A program made the translations under genes and the position numbers. From NCBI GenBank assembly GCA_011065065.1, contig JAAKFL010000005.1, positions 1-28,606 on the forward strand: 28,606 nt of DNA, read 5' to 3'. The DNA comes from Chlamydiota bacterium (GTDB taxonomy: Bacteria > Chlamydiota > Chlamydiia > Chlamydiales > SLFE01). The notes beneath the pieces were generated by a model, which was not told the origin of the DNA, did no database searches, and was given only the letters and a program-made list of their open reading frames with translations. Positions 1-9,300 of the stretch are shown here, one piece after another (within the stretch, counting starts at the first letter, position 1; each line of letters starts with the position of its first letter).

Positions 1-37
1 TCAAGCAATGCCTTCATTTTCTTCGCGCATCTTCTCG

Positions 38-63
38 GTCTTCGCGATCTTCGCGGTTAAATT
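38..63. repeat. Dispersed GC-rich repeat, copy 1
   Basis: These 26 bases are repeated exactly at 23690-23715, the right edge of a long palindrome. The sequence around it (from about position 21) repeats the word cttcgcg with small changes. It lies downstream of the dehydrogenase gene, so it is intergenic. Its function is unknown; the second copy shows it is a dispersed family and not chance low complexity. Confidence 0.75.
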
Positions 64-111
64 TGTCAGTCACGGAAACTCTAAAATTAGATATGAAAAT
101 TTTCTAAAAGG

Positions 112-912
112 TTAGTCTTTAAGAATGCGCCGTTTTAGAATCTTCAAAACAAGACGCCGTGGTAAGATATATTTGATCAGAAACTCCGCCACACGATACT
201 TTCCAGTAAATGTATGAATGGCCTTCTTCTTCAAAATCTGTGACCAAATTTGATTAGCAGCAAAGTTGACATCCATTTTATTGGGATCTTGCTTTTTGCG
301 TCGCCCCCTGGATGCCCGAAAGGTGAAATTAGTCTGCACTCGACCAGGACATGAGGCCAACACATAAATCCCATGTTCCTTCAACTCTTCATCCAATGCA
401 ATCGAGTATGAATTCACAAAAGCTTTGCTTGCCGCATAAGCGGCAAATCCGGGGAATGGGAAATGCCCCGCGACCGATGAGATATTCATGATCACTCCAG
501 GATGCTTGGCATCAAGCATGGCTTTCGCCGATTCGGTTGTCAGCTCCATCAGCGCCTGAACATTGACCTCCACCATGTCGAGTTGAGGCTCAGATCCGAG
601 ATCTGTCGCTTTGCCATAAACCCCAAAGCCCGCATTATTGATCACAAGATCTGGAGAAAGCTCGTGAATCTTCTGAATGATTTTTTTTCTCTCTTCTCGA
701 TTTGAAAGATCGGCGGGATAAACCACAATGTTCACATAACTGCGCAATTCATCTGCAATGTGGTACAGATTCATTTTATTTCGGCCTGTGATGACCAAAT
801 GAATCCCCTCTTTTGCTAATAGTCGACACAAAGCTTTCCCGATTCCTGAACTGGCACCGGTTACCAGAGCGAGCCGAAATGGCCCTTTTGATCTTATTGA
901 TTTTGATGTCAT
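112..912 (-). CDS. Short-chain dehydrogenase/reductase (SDR) family
   Basis: This 266-residue protein is a classical SDR oxidoreductase that should use NAD(P)H on an unidentified substrate. The cofactor motif TGASSGIG is at residues 18-25, NNAG at 92-95, the catalytic serine in NISSVAG near 145, and the YxxxK pair is Y159 and K163. The arginine in TGRN (about 44) hints at NADP(H) preference. The C-terminal extension is basic (KKK, RRR, KILKRR) and might associate with membranes, as in several ketoreductases of lipid metabolism; that is inference. The start lies one base after the stop of the 7TM-HD gene upstream on the same strand and has no clear Shine-Dalgarno, so translation is probably coupled to that gene. 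The substrate cannot be named from sequence. Confidence 0.9.
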   Translation of the reverse strand: MTSKSIRSKGPFRLALVTGASSGIGKALCRLLAKEGIHLVITGRNKMNLYHIADELRSYVNIVVYPADLSNREERKKIIQKIHELSPDLVINNAGFGVYGKATDLGSEPQLDMVEVNVQALMELTTESAKAMLDAKHPGVIMNISSVAGHFPFPGFAAYAASKAFVNSYSIALDEELKEHGIYVLASCPGRVQTNFTFRASRGRRKKQDPNKMDVNFAANQIWSQILKKKAIHTFTGKYRVAEFLIKYILPRRLVLKILKRRILKD

Positions 913-913
913 T

Positions 914-3058
914 TTATGGGTATACTTTACGTTTTGGGTATTTGACTCGTGTATGGAGCCCTGCTACAAGTGTTTGCACCATCGTCTTCTTCACAACGCT
1001 TAACTCTTCAAAAGTCAAAAGACACTCGTCCAACTGACCATCTTCCGCTTTTTCACGCACAATTTCATCAACGAGCTTCGAAAGACTTTTCTCATCAATC
1101 TCGTCAAGAGAACGTGAAGCGGCTTCGAAGCTGTCAGCAATCATAATAATCGCAGATTCCTTTGTACGTGGTTTTGGCCCTGCATAGCGAAATTGTGATT
1201 GGTCGACAAGACTTTCGTCCCCTTTGGCTTGGTCCAATGCCTTTCGATAAAAGAAATAGACGAGCTGCGTTCCGTGATGCTCCTTAATGATATCAATAAA
1301 TTGTTCCGGCAAACCAGACTTACGCGCCATCGCCACCCCTTCACTCACATGCGCCATAATCGTCTGCGCTGATTCAAGCGGAGTCAACAACTGATGGACA
1401 TTCATTTCACCTTGTTGATTTTCGGTAAAGAAATGCGGAGTCACCATTTTCCCAATATCGTGGTAAAGAGATGCCACACGGCAAAAGAGTCCATTTGCTC
1501 CGATGGAAACCGCAGCCACTTCCGTAATGTTACAGACCATCAAAGTATGCTGATAGGTTCCCGGAGCTTCAAAGGAGAGCCGTTTCAGTAATTCGTGATT
1601 CGGATCCATATACTCCATTAACGTCATATCACTCATCACATGAAAAGCGCTTTCAAGTAATGGAAGCAGTCCCAATACCAGCATGACAGTTAAGAGCATG
1701 AAAAGCGCAGAACTGATGAGATCGTAGACAATGATCCATCCCCAAAGTGAGTTCGCATACATATGGATCGCAATGATGACAACGACAGCTCCCAACCAAG
1801 CTTTAAAACAGACCACAAAAATTTCTTTTCGGCGGCGAAGTGATTGCGTGCTGAGAATCGCCACCAAAGAAGCTACGAGGTTGATGATCATAAAGCCGGT
1901 GTAGTCGAAAGAGAGAGTCATCGTAAAGATCACAATCAAAAGAGCTGTGACGAAAGTTGCTAACGAAGCCGAGATCAAGTTGCAGGTTAATATGGCAGCA
2001 AAGGGGACAAAAAGAGGGTAGCGAATCAGATCCAATAAATTACTGGGTGATGTGAGAAGGAAATATTCCAGCCCTTTTGCAAACGCGAAATTCAAAATGA
2101 CCACTGTCACAATCAAGCAAAGTTTTCGATTGGACTGAAACAACATCGGGTAATTCACTTTGATAAAAGCGGCGCAGATCCCCGTCACCAACAGAGTCAA
2201 GAGAATGCTCCCGAACAACGTCTCGATGTGCCATAAATTGCGTCGCTCTCCGATCACTATTTTCATCGCCTGCATCATCGCTAGGTGACGAGGAGTGACC
2301 TTTTCTCCAAAATCAATGATCCGGCTACCTGATGTGACTCGAGTTAATTTATCAGGAACTTGATTCTGAATATTTGTCCGAAGTTGTTTTTGCGCAGGAA
2401 TATCTTCATCAATTTTCCAAGGTTTTTCATCAAAGTACTCAATCACCGCATCGACAACAATTGCGGACATCTTTTCTTGAGATAAATTATCTCTTGCCAA
2501 CTTAGACCAAATCTGTTTGGGAAGATCAGTTTCGGCTTCAAGATTTAACGGAGTAAATATCTGATAGTTTTCTGAAGGATAATTGGCTTCACGAATTTTT
2601 CTGAGTGTTCGCGGATCAGTGAAACGAAGCTGATTCATGGCTTTTTGTAAGGAGTCCAAGACCTCAGACACTTCATCAAAGCTGATATCAGGAAGTCGTT
2701 TCCGAAAAGCCTCGTCTCGAACCAAAAGATTTTCAAAATCAAGCCGCCGTTGAGTGATTTGATTTTCGGGAATTTTATAAATCTTCCCAACATTACGAAC
2801 CGCCTCCTGCTTCAAAATAAGCGTGGCTTCCCGATCCACAAACTCGAAATCGACTTGTGCCACAACGTACTTGGGAGCCCGGCTATTCAATTCAAGGATC
2901 TCCACTCTCACTTCACGAAAGTGAAAAAAGAGAAACATGCTCAAAGCAAAAGCCAAGCCAATAAGCAATCGGATGCTAGAACTTTTATCAAAAAAACCCT
3001 GCTCCCCTGAAAACCTTAACTCGCTATCGTTGAGGACAGAGCTACTTCTTTCCTTCAT
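914..3058 (-). CDS. pgpH: 7TM-HD family phosphohydrolase (PgpH/YqfF type)
   Basis: A membrane-bound HD-domain phosphodiesterase. Characterised members of this family hydrolyse cyclic di-AMP, and that role is inferred here. With this start the protein has 714 residues: one TM helix (about 27-46), a long extracytoplasmic segment of about 220 residues, a cluster of about seven hydrophobic helices, and a C-terminal cytoplasmic HD domain with the metal-binding motif YHDIGK (H533-D534) and further conserved residues in KEHHGTQLVYFFY. The reading frame extends upstream to an ATG at 3166, but that would overlap the divergent galE start and has no ribosome site. An ATG at 3127 (AGGA just upstream) is a real alternative; 3058 is chosen because GGGAG/GAGGG precede it and it leaves room for divergent promoters. 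It is the first gene of a two-gene unit with the dehydrogenase. Confidence 0.88.
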   Translation of the reverse strand: MKERSSSVLNDSELRFSGEQGFFDKSSSIRLLIGLAFALSMFLFFHFREVRVEILELNSRAPKYVVAQVDFEFVDREATLILKQEAVRNVGKIYKIPENQITQRRLDFENLLVRDEAFRKRLPDISFDEVSEVLDSLQKAMNQLRFTDPRTLRKIREANYPSENYQIFTPLNLEAETDLPKQIWSKLARDNLSQEKMSAIVVDAVIEYFDEKPWKIDEDIPAQKQLRTNIQNQVPDKLTRVTSGSRIIDFGEKVTPRHLAMMQAMKIVIGERRNLWHIETLFGSILLTLLVTGICAAFIKVNYPMLFQSNRKLCLIVTVVILNFAFAKGLEYFLLTSPSNLLDLIRYPLFVPFAAILTCNLISASLATFVTALLIVIFTMTLSFDYTGFMIINLVASLVAILSTQSLRRRKEIFVVCFKAWLGAVVVIIAIHMYANSLWGWIIVYDLISSALFMLLTVMLVLGLLPLLESAFHVMSDMTLMEYMDPNHELLKRLSFEAPGTYQHTLMVCNITEVAAVSIGANGLFCRVASLYHDIGKMVTPHFFTENQQGEMNVHQLLTPLESAQTIMAHVSEGVAMARKSGLPEQFIDIIKEHHGTQLVYFFYRKALDQAKGDESLVDQSQFRYAGPKPRTKESAIIMIADSFEAASRSLDEIDEKSLSKLVDEIVREKAEDGQLDECLLTFEELSVVKKTMVQTLVAGLHTRVKYPKRKVYP

Positions 3059-3164
3059 ACCCTCAGTTTGCTCCCACTCTGTAATTTTTATCCATAATAA
3101 CAACGATTTTTTTCGATTTTTTACCATGATTCCTATAAGATTTCTTAAAAAAGGGAGAATCACC

Positions 3165-4148
3165 ATGGTAGGAACAATTTTAGTAGTCGGCGGAGCCGGC
3201 TTTATTGGATCTCATGTCAATCAGCGACTTCACGATAATGGATACAAAACAGTTGTCCTCGACAACCTCAGCCGCGGCGCACGCCAGGCTGTGATTGAAG
3301 GAGATCTTGTCGAAGGAGATTTTGGTGATCGTGCCCTTTTAGAGAAGCTATTTGAGCAATATTCTTTTGATGCCGTGATGCATTTTGCCGCTTTTACCGA
3401 TGTTGGGGAATCGGTTCAAAATCCCGCTCTTTACAATGAAGACAATGTGGTCAATACCATCACACTCCTCAATACTATGGTGAAACACAAACTCAATAAC
3501 TTCATATTTTCCTCATCTGCAGCGGTTTATGGAACGCCAGGAAAAGATCAAGTGACAGAAACAGATCCAACCATTCCGATTAATCCTTATGGGATGACGA
3601 AGTTGATGGTGGAGCAAATTCTCCAAAGATACGACCATGACTATGGAATTAAATCCTGTTCGCTGCGCTATTTTAATGCGGCGGGAGGAGATCCCGCTGG
3701 GATCATCAAGAATTATAAAAAGAAAGAAAACAACCTTATCCCTATAGTGCTTAGGAGTTTAATCAATAATTCTTCGGTCACAATCTTTGGAACGGACTAC
3801 CCCACACCTGATGGAACAGGAGTACGGGACTATATTCATGTGATGGATTTGGCCGATGCTCATATTTTAGCAATGGTGCAATTATTCAATGGTGGCTCCA
3901 CGACCTGCTACAATCTGGGCAATGGGAATGGGTATAGTGTTCGGGATGTGATCAGCATGGCGGAAGAAGTGACGGGAATGAAGGTCGATGTGATCGAAGG
4001 GCCTCGACGAGAAGGTGACCCGGCGATCTTGATGGCTGATGCTACTAAAGCTCAGAATGAGTTGGGTTGGGAGCAGCAGCATCCCGATTTGAAGTCGATG
4101 ATTCAACACGCCTGGAACTCATATGAAGGCGTGGGAGCCAAGGTATAA
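3165..4148 (+). CDS. galE: UDP-glucose 4-epimerase-like extended SDR
   Basis: A 327-residue NAD-dependent nucleotide-sugar epimerase, most like UDP-glucose/UDP-galactose 4-epimerase. Visible features are the Rossmann motif GGAGFIGSH (residues 9-17), LDNLSRG after beta-2 (GalE-typical, 32-38), HFAAFTDVGESVQNP, the serine cluster FSSSAAVYG (115-123), YGMTK with Y142 and K146, LRYFNAAGGDP, and GTGVRDYIHVMDLADAH. The frame is open further upstream, but the ATG at 3165 has GGGAG seven bases before it and the protein then starts exactly at the first Rossmann strand. It is divergent from the 7TM-HD gene and followed 64 bases later by dnaX. Substrate (Glc/Gal or GlcNAc/GalNAc) is not resolved; surface glycan synthesis is plausible. 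Confidence 0.92.
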   Translation: MVGTILVVGGAGFIGSHVNQRLHDNGYKTVVLDNLSRGARQAVIEGDLVEGDFGDRALLEKLFEQYSFDAVMHFAAFTDVGESVQNPALYNEDNVVNTITLLNTMVKHKLNNFIFSSSAAVYGTPGKDQVTETDPTIPINPYGMTKLMVEQILQRYDHDYGIKSCSLRYFNAAGGDPAGIIKNYKKKENNLIPIVLRSLINNSSVTIFGTDYPTPDGTGVRDYIHVMDLADAHILAMVQLFNGGSTTCYNLGNGNGYSVRDVISMAEEVTGMKVDVIEGPRREGDPAILMADATKAQNELGWEQQHPDLKSMIQHAWNSYEGVGAKV

Positions 4149-4157
4149 AGAAAAATT

Positions 4158-4187
4158 TTTACTAGGGCATTTTCCCCTGAATATGTT
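4158..4187 (+). promoter_or_regulatory. Possible dnaX promoter
   Basis: In the 64-base gap between galE and dnaX there is a TTTACT (4158-4163) followed after 18 bases by TATGTT (4182-4187), 25 bases before the dnaX ATG. Each hexamer matches 4 of 6 consensus positions, so this is only suggestive. Confidence 0.28.
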
Positions 4188-4212
4188 ATGATTGTTCTAA
4201 CAGAGTTAAATT

Positions 4213-5571
4213 ATGGCTGAGTATCAAGTTCTTGCACGTAAATATCGTCCCCAGACTTTTGGAGAAATTTTAGGTCAGGAGGCGACAGTCCAGACGCTAA
4301 AAAATGCGATCAAGTTCAATCGTTTGGCGCACGCCTATTTATTTTCCGGTTCTCGGGGAACGGGTAAAACCACAACGGCGCGGATTTTAGCCAAGGCGCT
4401 AAATTGTCAAAACCAGACAGTCGATCTTGAGCCTTGCAACGAATGTCAATCGTGCAAAGAGATCACTGCGGGGAATTCATTAGATGTCCTTGAGATTGAC
4501 GGAGCCTCTCATCGAGGAATCGAGGATATACGGCAGATCAATGACACCGCTGGATATGCGACCTCAACTGGTGGCTACAAAATTTACATCATTGATGAAG
4601 TGCACATGTTAACCAAAGAGGCCTTCAACGCCCTGTTGAAAACGTTGGAGGAACCTCCTGCCCGAGTCCTGTTCATTTTTGCTACAACTGAGCCACACAA
4701 ACTGCCTCCGACGATCTTGAGTCGTTGTCAACGATTTCATTTGAATCGCATCTCTGATGACATCATCATGACGAAACTGACCCAAATTGCCAAAGATTTT
4801 GACCTTGAAGTGGAAGAAGAGCCCCTGCGGATGATTGCCAATTTATCGGACGGAGGCTTGCGCGATGCTGAGTCTTTATTTGACCAGGTGATGGCCTTTC
4901 ACGACGAGAAGATCACTGCGGAAACAGTCGCCTCAGTTCTCGGCGTGACCTCCAAGGATGTTTTCTTCGAGCTCGATCAAGCGGGAAAAGAGGGTAACAT
5001 TGCGAAAGCCTTTGAAATTGTCGAGTCCATTTTCTCGCACGGAAAAGATCTGACCCATTTTGTCGAAAGTTTGATTAATCACTTTCGCACGATTTTGCTC
5101 ATGAAAATTGGAGGTGAGGGAGCCTCTTATTTTTCTCTATCCAAATCAGAACTTGCGAAGTATGCCGAAACCGCAAAAATTTACAAACAAGAGCAATGCC
5201 TCACGATTCTGGATATGTTGTTGGAAGCGCAGCAGAAAATTCGGTTTTCGCCATCTGCAAAAACTGCCTTAGAGGCCCTTTTGATGCGGATCATTCGGAT
5301 TCATCAACGAATTCCCGTGGAATTTTTAGTCAAACGGTTACACGAGCTCGAAGCCACAGTTTCGAAAACAAAAGTTTCAGTCGACCCCACACCAAAGCCG
5401 CAAGAAATTCCGAAAGCCAAAAAAAAGGTGAAGGCTGCTGCTCCACCGAAACCAAAAGTGGAAAAAAAGGTGGAAAAAGCGGAGCCAGTCGGCAAACAAT
5501 CACAAAGTCAATATGACACCCTGTTGCAATTTGCAGCAGTTGAACTAGAAGGTACAGTAGAGAGGAAATAA
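4213..5571 (+). CDS. dnaX: DNA polymerase III subunit gamma/tau
   Basis: Clamp-loader ATPase of the replicative polymerase, 452 residues. Residues 1-25 are the family's conserved opening (VLARKYRPQTF). Walker A GSRGTGKT is at 46-53, the zinc-binding cysteines are C65, C75, C78 and C81, Walker B IIDEVH is at 126-131, and sensor 1 FATTEP and the arginine-finger motif SRCQRFH follow. Domain III continues to about residue 370. After that there is a K/P/A-rich linker (about 390-430) and only a short tail, so the tau-specific C-terminal domains of E. coli DnaX are absent; this resembles the shorter versions of other phyla. The stop is four bases before the ybaB start, so the two genes form the dnaX-ybaB operon common in bacteria. 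No slippery frameshift site was recognised. Confidence 0.96.
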   Translation: MAEYQVLARKYRPQTFGEILGQEATVQTLKNAIKFNRLAHAYLFSGSRGTGKTTTARILAKALNCQNQTVDLEPCNECQSCKEITAGNSLDVLEIDGASHRGIEDIRQINDTAGYATSTGGYKIYIIDEVHMLTKEAFNALLKTLEEPPARVLFIFATTEPHKLPPTILSRCQRFHLNRISDDIIMTKLTQIAKDFDLEVEEEPLRMIANLSDGGLRDAESLFDQVMAFHDEKITAETVASVLGVTSKDVFFELDQAGKEGNIAKAFEIVESIFSHGKDLTHFVESLINHFRTILLMKIGGEGASYFSLSKSELAKYAETAKIYKQEQCLTILDMLLEAQQKIRFSPSAKTALEALLMRIIRIHQRIPVEFLVKRLHELEATVSKTKVSVDPTPKPQEIPKAKKKVKAAAPPKPKVEKKVEKAEPVGKQSQSQYDTLLQFAAVELEGTVERK

Positions 5572-5575
5572 TAAT

Positions 5576-5884
5576 ATGGGTTCAGGATATTCTAAAAAGA
5601 AAAAGCAAGCCAAGATGATGCAAGAGCAGATTGGTCGCATGCAAGATCAGATGAAAAATGCGGAAGCGACCGGGAGCGCAGGAAACGGCTTGGTGACTGT
5701 GACATTGGATGGTGAGCATGCCATTAAATCCATTCAGATTAAGCCCGAATGTGTCGATCCCGATGATGTCGAAGGTCTCGAGGATTTAATCCGCGTCGCA
5801 CATACCGATGCGTTGAAGCAACTTGGTGAAAAGACACAAGCGGGCATGCCAGGTTTGGGTGGGCTAATGGGAAATATGTTTTAG
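5576..5884 (+). CDS. ybaB: YbaB/EbfC family nucleoid-associated protein
   Basis: A 102-residue DNA-binding protein of the YbaB/EbfC family, which forms small dimers and coats DNA. Recognisable features are the N-terminal helix rich in K, Q and M (MMQEQIGRMQDQM, 14-26), the central GNGLVTVTLDGEHAIKSIQI strand region (about 37-56) and the acidic DPDDVEGLEDLI helix before the short G/M-rich tail. It sits directly behind dnaX, as in many genomes. The last 26 codons (5807-5884) are the part that recurs, diverged, at 18143-18220, and the last 18 bases recur exactly at both 15807-15824 and 18203-18220. The native gene itself is intact, so whatever integrates here leaves it functional. Confidence 0.95.
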   Translation: MGSGYSKKKKQAKMMQEQIGRMQDQMKNAEATGSAGNGLVTVTLDGEHAIKSIQIKPECVDPDDVEGLEDLIRVAHTDALKQLGEKTQAGMPGLGGLMGNMF

Positions 5885-5935
5885 AGTAAAAAGTCCTGGA
5901 AGGACATATGCGGAAAGCTAACTCGCATTAAAAAT

Positions 5936-6028
5936 AAGAATATCAGCATCTTGTCGATGTAAAACTCTTGCAGAAAGTGACTTTTTAGAAAAAAAAACGC
6001 AGAGGCACAGGGGTCGCAGAGGCGCAGA
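5936..6028. repeat. Long inverted repeat, left copy
   Basis: The reverse complement of 18676-18765 matches this stretch almost throughout. The first 55 bases (5936-5990) have a single mismatch, at 5953; the A-run is one base longer here (nine against eight), and the final GC-rich part has a few substitutions. The pair brackets about 12.6 kb that includes the giant gene, sulfotransferase, esterase and antitoxin. It does not encode a recognisable transposase, and no obvious target duplication was found. Confidence 0.88.
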
Positions 6029-6078
6029 GAAATTTCCTTTTTCCCTGAGTCTCAGCGCTCCCTGCGCCCCTGCGTTTC
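5996..6078. repeat. GC-rich imperfect hairpin element
   Basis: The left arm begins aacgcagaggcacagggg and the right arm ends ccctgcgcccctgcgttt; the arms are imperfect reverse complements around a centre near 6035-6050. Related words (cgcagaggcgcag) recur at 15833-15849 and 18676-18704. It could act as a transcription terminator or be a small non-autonomous repeat element; sequence alone does not decide. Confidence 0.6.
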
Positions 6079-6231
6079 TATTTATTAAATGAATTTTTGA
6101 TTGTACTCACGTACGTCTTCGGTGGAGCTCAGATCGCCGAAAAACGAAGGAAAAACAAAAAACTGGGTTCAGACCTAACCTTAACCCTCTAACCCTTATA
6201 TTCTTAACTAAAATAATAAAATTAATTACTT

Positions 6232-6260
6232 TTAATATTAAAGTATTTATTTGATATAAT
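6232..6260 (+). promoter_or_regulatory. Possible promoter of the giant gene
   Basis: A perfect TATAAT (6255-6260) lies 43 bases before the ATG at 6303, with a weak TTAATA at 6232-6237 and a 17-base spacer. The surrounding DNA is nearly all A/T, so chance matches are likely. Confidence 0.35.
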
Positions 6261-6302
6261 ATAAAATATAACAATTAAATATTATTAAATATGGAGTTAA
6301 TT

Positions 6303-9300
6303 ATGCTTAATATTAATTCTGTTCCTGATTACCAACCATCGAAAGGCCTATACTTAAAGGTTGAGGGTAAAGGAGATAAACAACGGATTATTTCTAGTTC
6401 CTTAACACCTAGTGAGTTAAGAATTGGGAAGAACCGAGCCATTGCAAAGAGGATGAATGAAGTCGTGGCCTATCTTGCTCTACACGAAGAATACTTTGAA
6501 TATAAAACTAAGGGTTTAGAAAAGCTTCATAATAATATTTCAAGGAACATAAATAGACTGCCTTCTGGGAAGGATAAAGACAATATATTAAAAGTAGAAG
6601 AATTTTACAAGAAACATTTCCCCACGAAAAAAACGATTGTAAGAGGTGCTGCTCCACGTATTGCTGAAGAGATCACCCCATTACCAGAATTAAATCAAAT
6701 CAATGATAGAATCTTCGGTTTTATTCATGGAGATACTTTTTTGAAACAGAGTGGTTTAGAAGGGGGGGTTCCCACAGAAAATTTAAGATTCCTTATCCCT
6801 TATTTAAAGCTTCATAAAGATAAAGAGGGATTCTCAGAGCTTATTGAGATGTTAGAAACAACACAAAGATTCTCATTTTCTGGTGAAGCTATTAAGACTG
6901 CAGATAACAACCATCTAAACAATATAACCACCCAATCAAAAGAAATAGCTGACTATGTGAGTAAAATGCCAAAAGGAAAAAAACTTGTTCTGGCAGGTGG
7001 ATGGTCTGCAGGCAAGGGTGGACATGCAGTTTTATATGTCATTGAAAGAGACAAATCAGGTCATTTTCATTTTTCAATTTTAAATACCGGTTCAGGAATT
7101 AACTATCATGAATCCAAGCAGCTTGGGTTGAAGAAAAAATACTCTCCAATACTTTCATATAGATCTGTAGAGAGTAAAGTCGTAAAAGATCTTAAATTTT
7201 ATAAAGCTCTTTTGGAATTAAATATTATCTACTCTAAAGTGGTAGATCCAGATGCTCCTGAAAAAACCATCGAAAATGAATGGACACATGGCGCTAAAGA
7301 CCTTTACGAACGGATTCTGCCTAGTCTGGGTGGAACTGTCAAAAAGGGTTTAATAAAAGATGAAGATTTAATTACTGCACAAAGATCGGGAACATGCTCT
7401 TTTAAATCAATCATGAAATTGATTCGATCAGAAGCATTAAATCAACGAGATTACAAAAGACTAGTTTTCAATCTCCGAAAAGATAGTCTTGTTGCATACT
7501 TAAAAAAGTGTGAAGATGGTCAACTGAATAACATCGAACTTGTTAATCGTTCATGTGAAAAATTTGCTATTTTTGCCAATAAACTGCACAAGCAAGGCTA
7601 CATTGATAATGAAGAACTAAAAGCAGTCAGAAATTTAATTAAAAGGTCCAAAGATGTCGCTGATCAGCTCCAAGAAAAACAGATCGAAAAAAAATTTAAG
7701 AGTGCTCCATCAGTGAAAATCAAAGAAAACCCTTATACTGTTCGTGTTCCTCCATCCCACATAATTAGCCCTGGCTTTCATGTGACTCCAGTTCACACCA
7801 GAGCACCAGCGTTAGCAGGAGTTAGCCCTCCCCCTCCGCTCGTTGTCACCGAGTCGACAGATATTAAAGAAATGATCGACGGTTTATCCAGTTCTCGCGA
7901 ATTTATTGAAGTATGTCAAGAAAGAGGTAATAGCATTGCAGCTCTCAATCAGTTAGAAACCGTTGTGGCCTCTTTACCCCCTTGCAAAATTGATGGCAAC
8001 CTCTGGGATCGCATTTGTGAAGAAGCAAAAGAAGAAGATCTTATCGAATTAATGAATCTTTTGGGGAACTTGAATTCCAAGTATTTCTATCTTCTCACAA
8101 CCATCCCAAAAGAAAAAAGAGGAAGGGTGGATCAACTTGCTGTGATGACGAACCTTTTGTTAACCAATTCAAAAATTTCAGAACATTTATGTCAAAAAAA
8201 ATATCCTGAGCTAGCAAATAAAGGGTTTGCTGTCAAACCAACCAGAACTTTTATTGAAAATATTGAAAAAAATCCTCATTTTAAATCAAAAGACAGTCGT
8301 CTTCAGGAAAATATGTCAGAGACATTGAAATATTTCAATACAATTCCAAGTTCATGGTTTGAGGAAGTAGGTGCAGTTTCCTATGATCTAATTGGATCGG
8401 GTTTTGACATATATATGGCTTCAGATGAATTCAAAAAACGTTATCGAAACCACATGGGCAAAAATAGTGCTTTAAAGAGCAAACCTGAGTTACTCAAAGA
8501 TATCATTGAGAATCGTCATGCTCTTGTCCCTGAATTTTTAGATATCCAACTTGATCAATACTTGCTTCATGATTATTTTACTAGAAACCCATCCTTAGAG
8601 AATATCGAAATAGCCTCATTTGATATTGATTTTAAGAACCCCAATTTGATTGAAATGAGTTTTTATAAAGGGAAATTTTTTGCAAGTTGGAAGATCGTAA
8701 TAGGTAAACAAATTGGTGATAAAAAAATTGAATTTTCTGAGATTGAAGAAATTACTATTTCCACAGATAAGTCCTTTGAAGAAGCCACAAGAAGTGTTGG
8801 GCGCAGCCCTTATATTCTTATGCGAATATTCAGTGATGATTTTCCAGATAGGACCCCTAAACAAACAGGACTAAGAGAAATCTTTCATGCCTCTCCTTTC
8901 ATTTCAAAACCTATATCCGGGATAAATTTGGTCGAAAGTGGAAAAGCACTCAACGCGGCCCTTATCAGAGATGCTGCCACCGGTTTGACTCCTCAGGAAA
9001 CAGAAAACCTGGCTTATATTCTATCAGTCCCAGATCTCGTTATTCCTCAAGTCCTATCCTATCTTCAAGATCACAAAGAATTAATTGCAGATGAAAATTA
9101 TCAACCATTCATAGAAAAGGTTCTCTTCTCGACTCTATCAGAACTGACCAAAATGAATGATACAAGAGAAAAAATAAATCTAGCCTTAACACAATTTCTA
9201 TCTAAAGAATTTGTCTTCTATGAAAATATCGGCGATGTTTCCACTATGTTATACATTCTTTCACTCATACAAAGAGGAATGGTTGATTTCAATCTAAACT

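Larger units (their letters stand above)
5885..6302. other. Intergenic region after ybaB
   Basis: No gene is visible in these 418 bases. In order they hold a short stem after ybaB (arms GTCCT and AGGAC at 5891-5903), the left copy of the long inverted repeat (5936-6028), a GC-rich hairpin (5996-6078), a stretch with no recognised signal (6079-6180), and a very AT-rich leader with a possible promoter for the giant gene (6190-6302). Confidence 0.7.

Noticed and set aside
2937..3164. N-terminal extension of galE by 76 residues
   Set aside because: The extension is the antisense of the 7TM-HD gene, has no family resemblance, and the ATG at 3165 has a good ribosome site.
3059..3166. Start of the 7TM-HD gene at 3166
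   Set aside because: It would overlap the galE start, leave no room for either promoter, and has no ribosome site. The ATG at 3127 remains possible.
5885..5903. Rho-independent terminator after ybaB
   Set aside because: The stem GTCCT/AGGAC is only five pairs and is followed by no T-run, so it is not listed as a terminator.
5996..6078. CRISPR-like repeats
   Set aside because: The words are irregular in spacing and length, with no spacers of constant size and no cas gene in the window.
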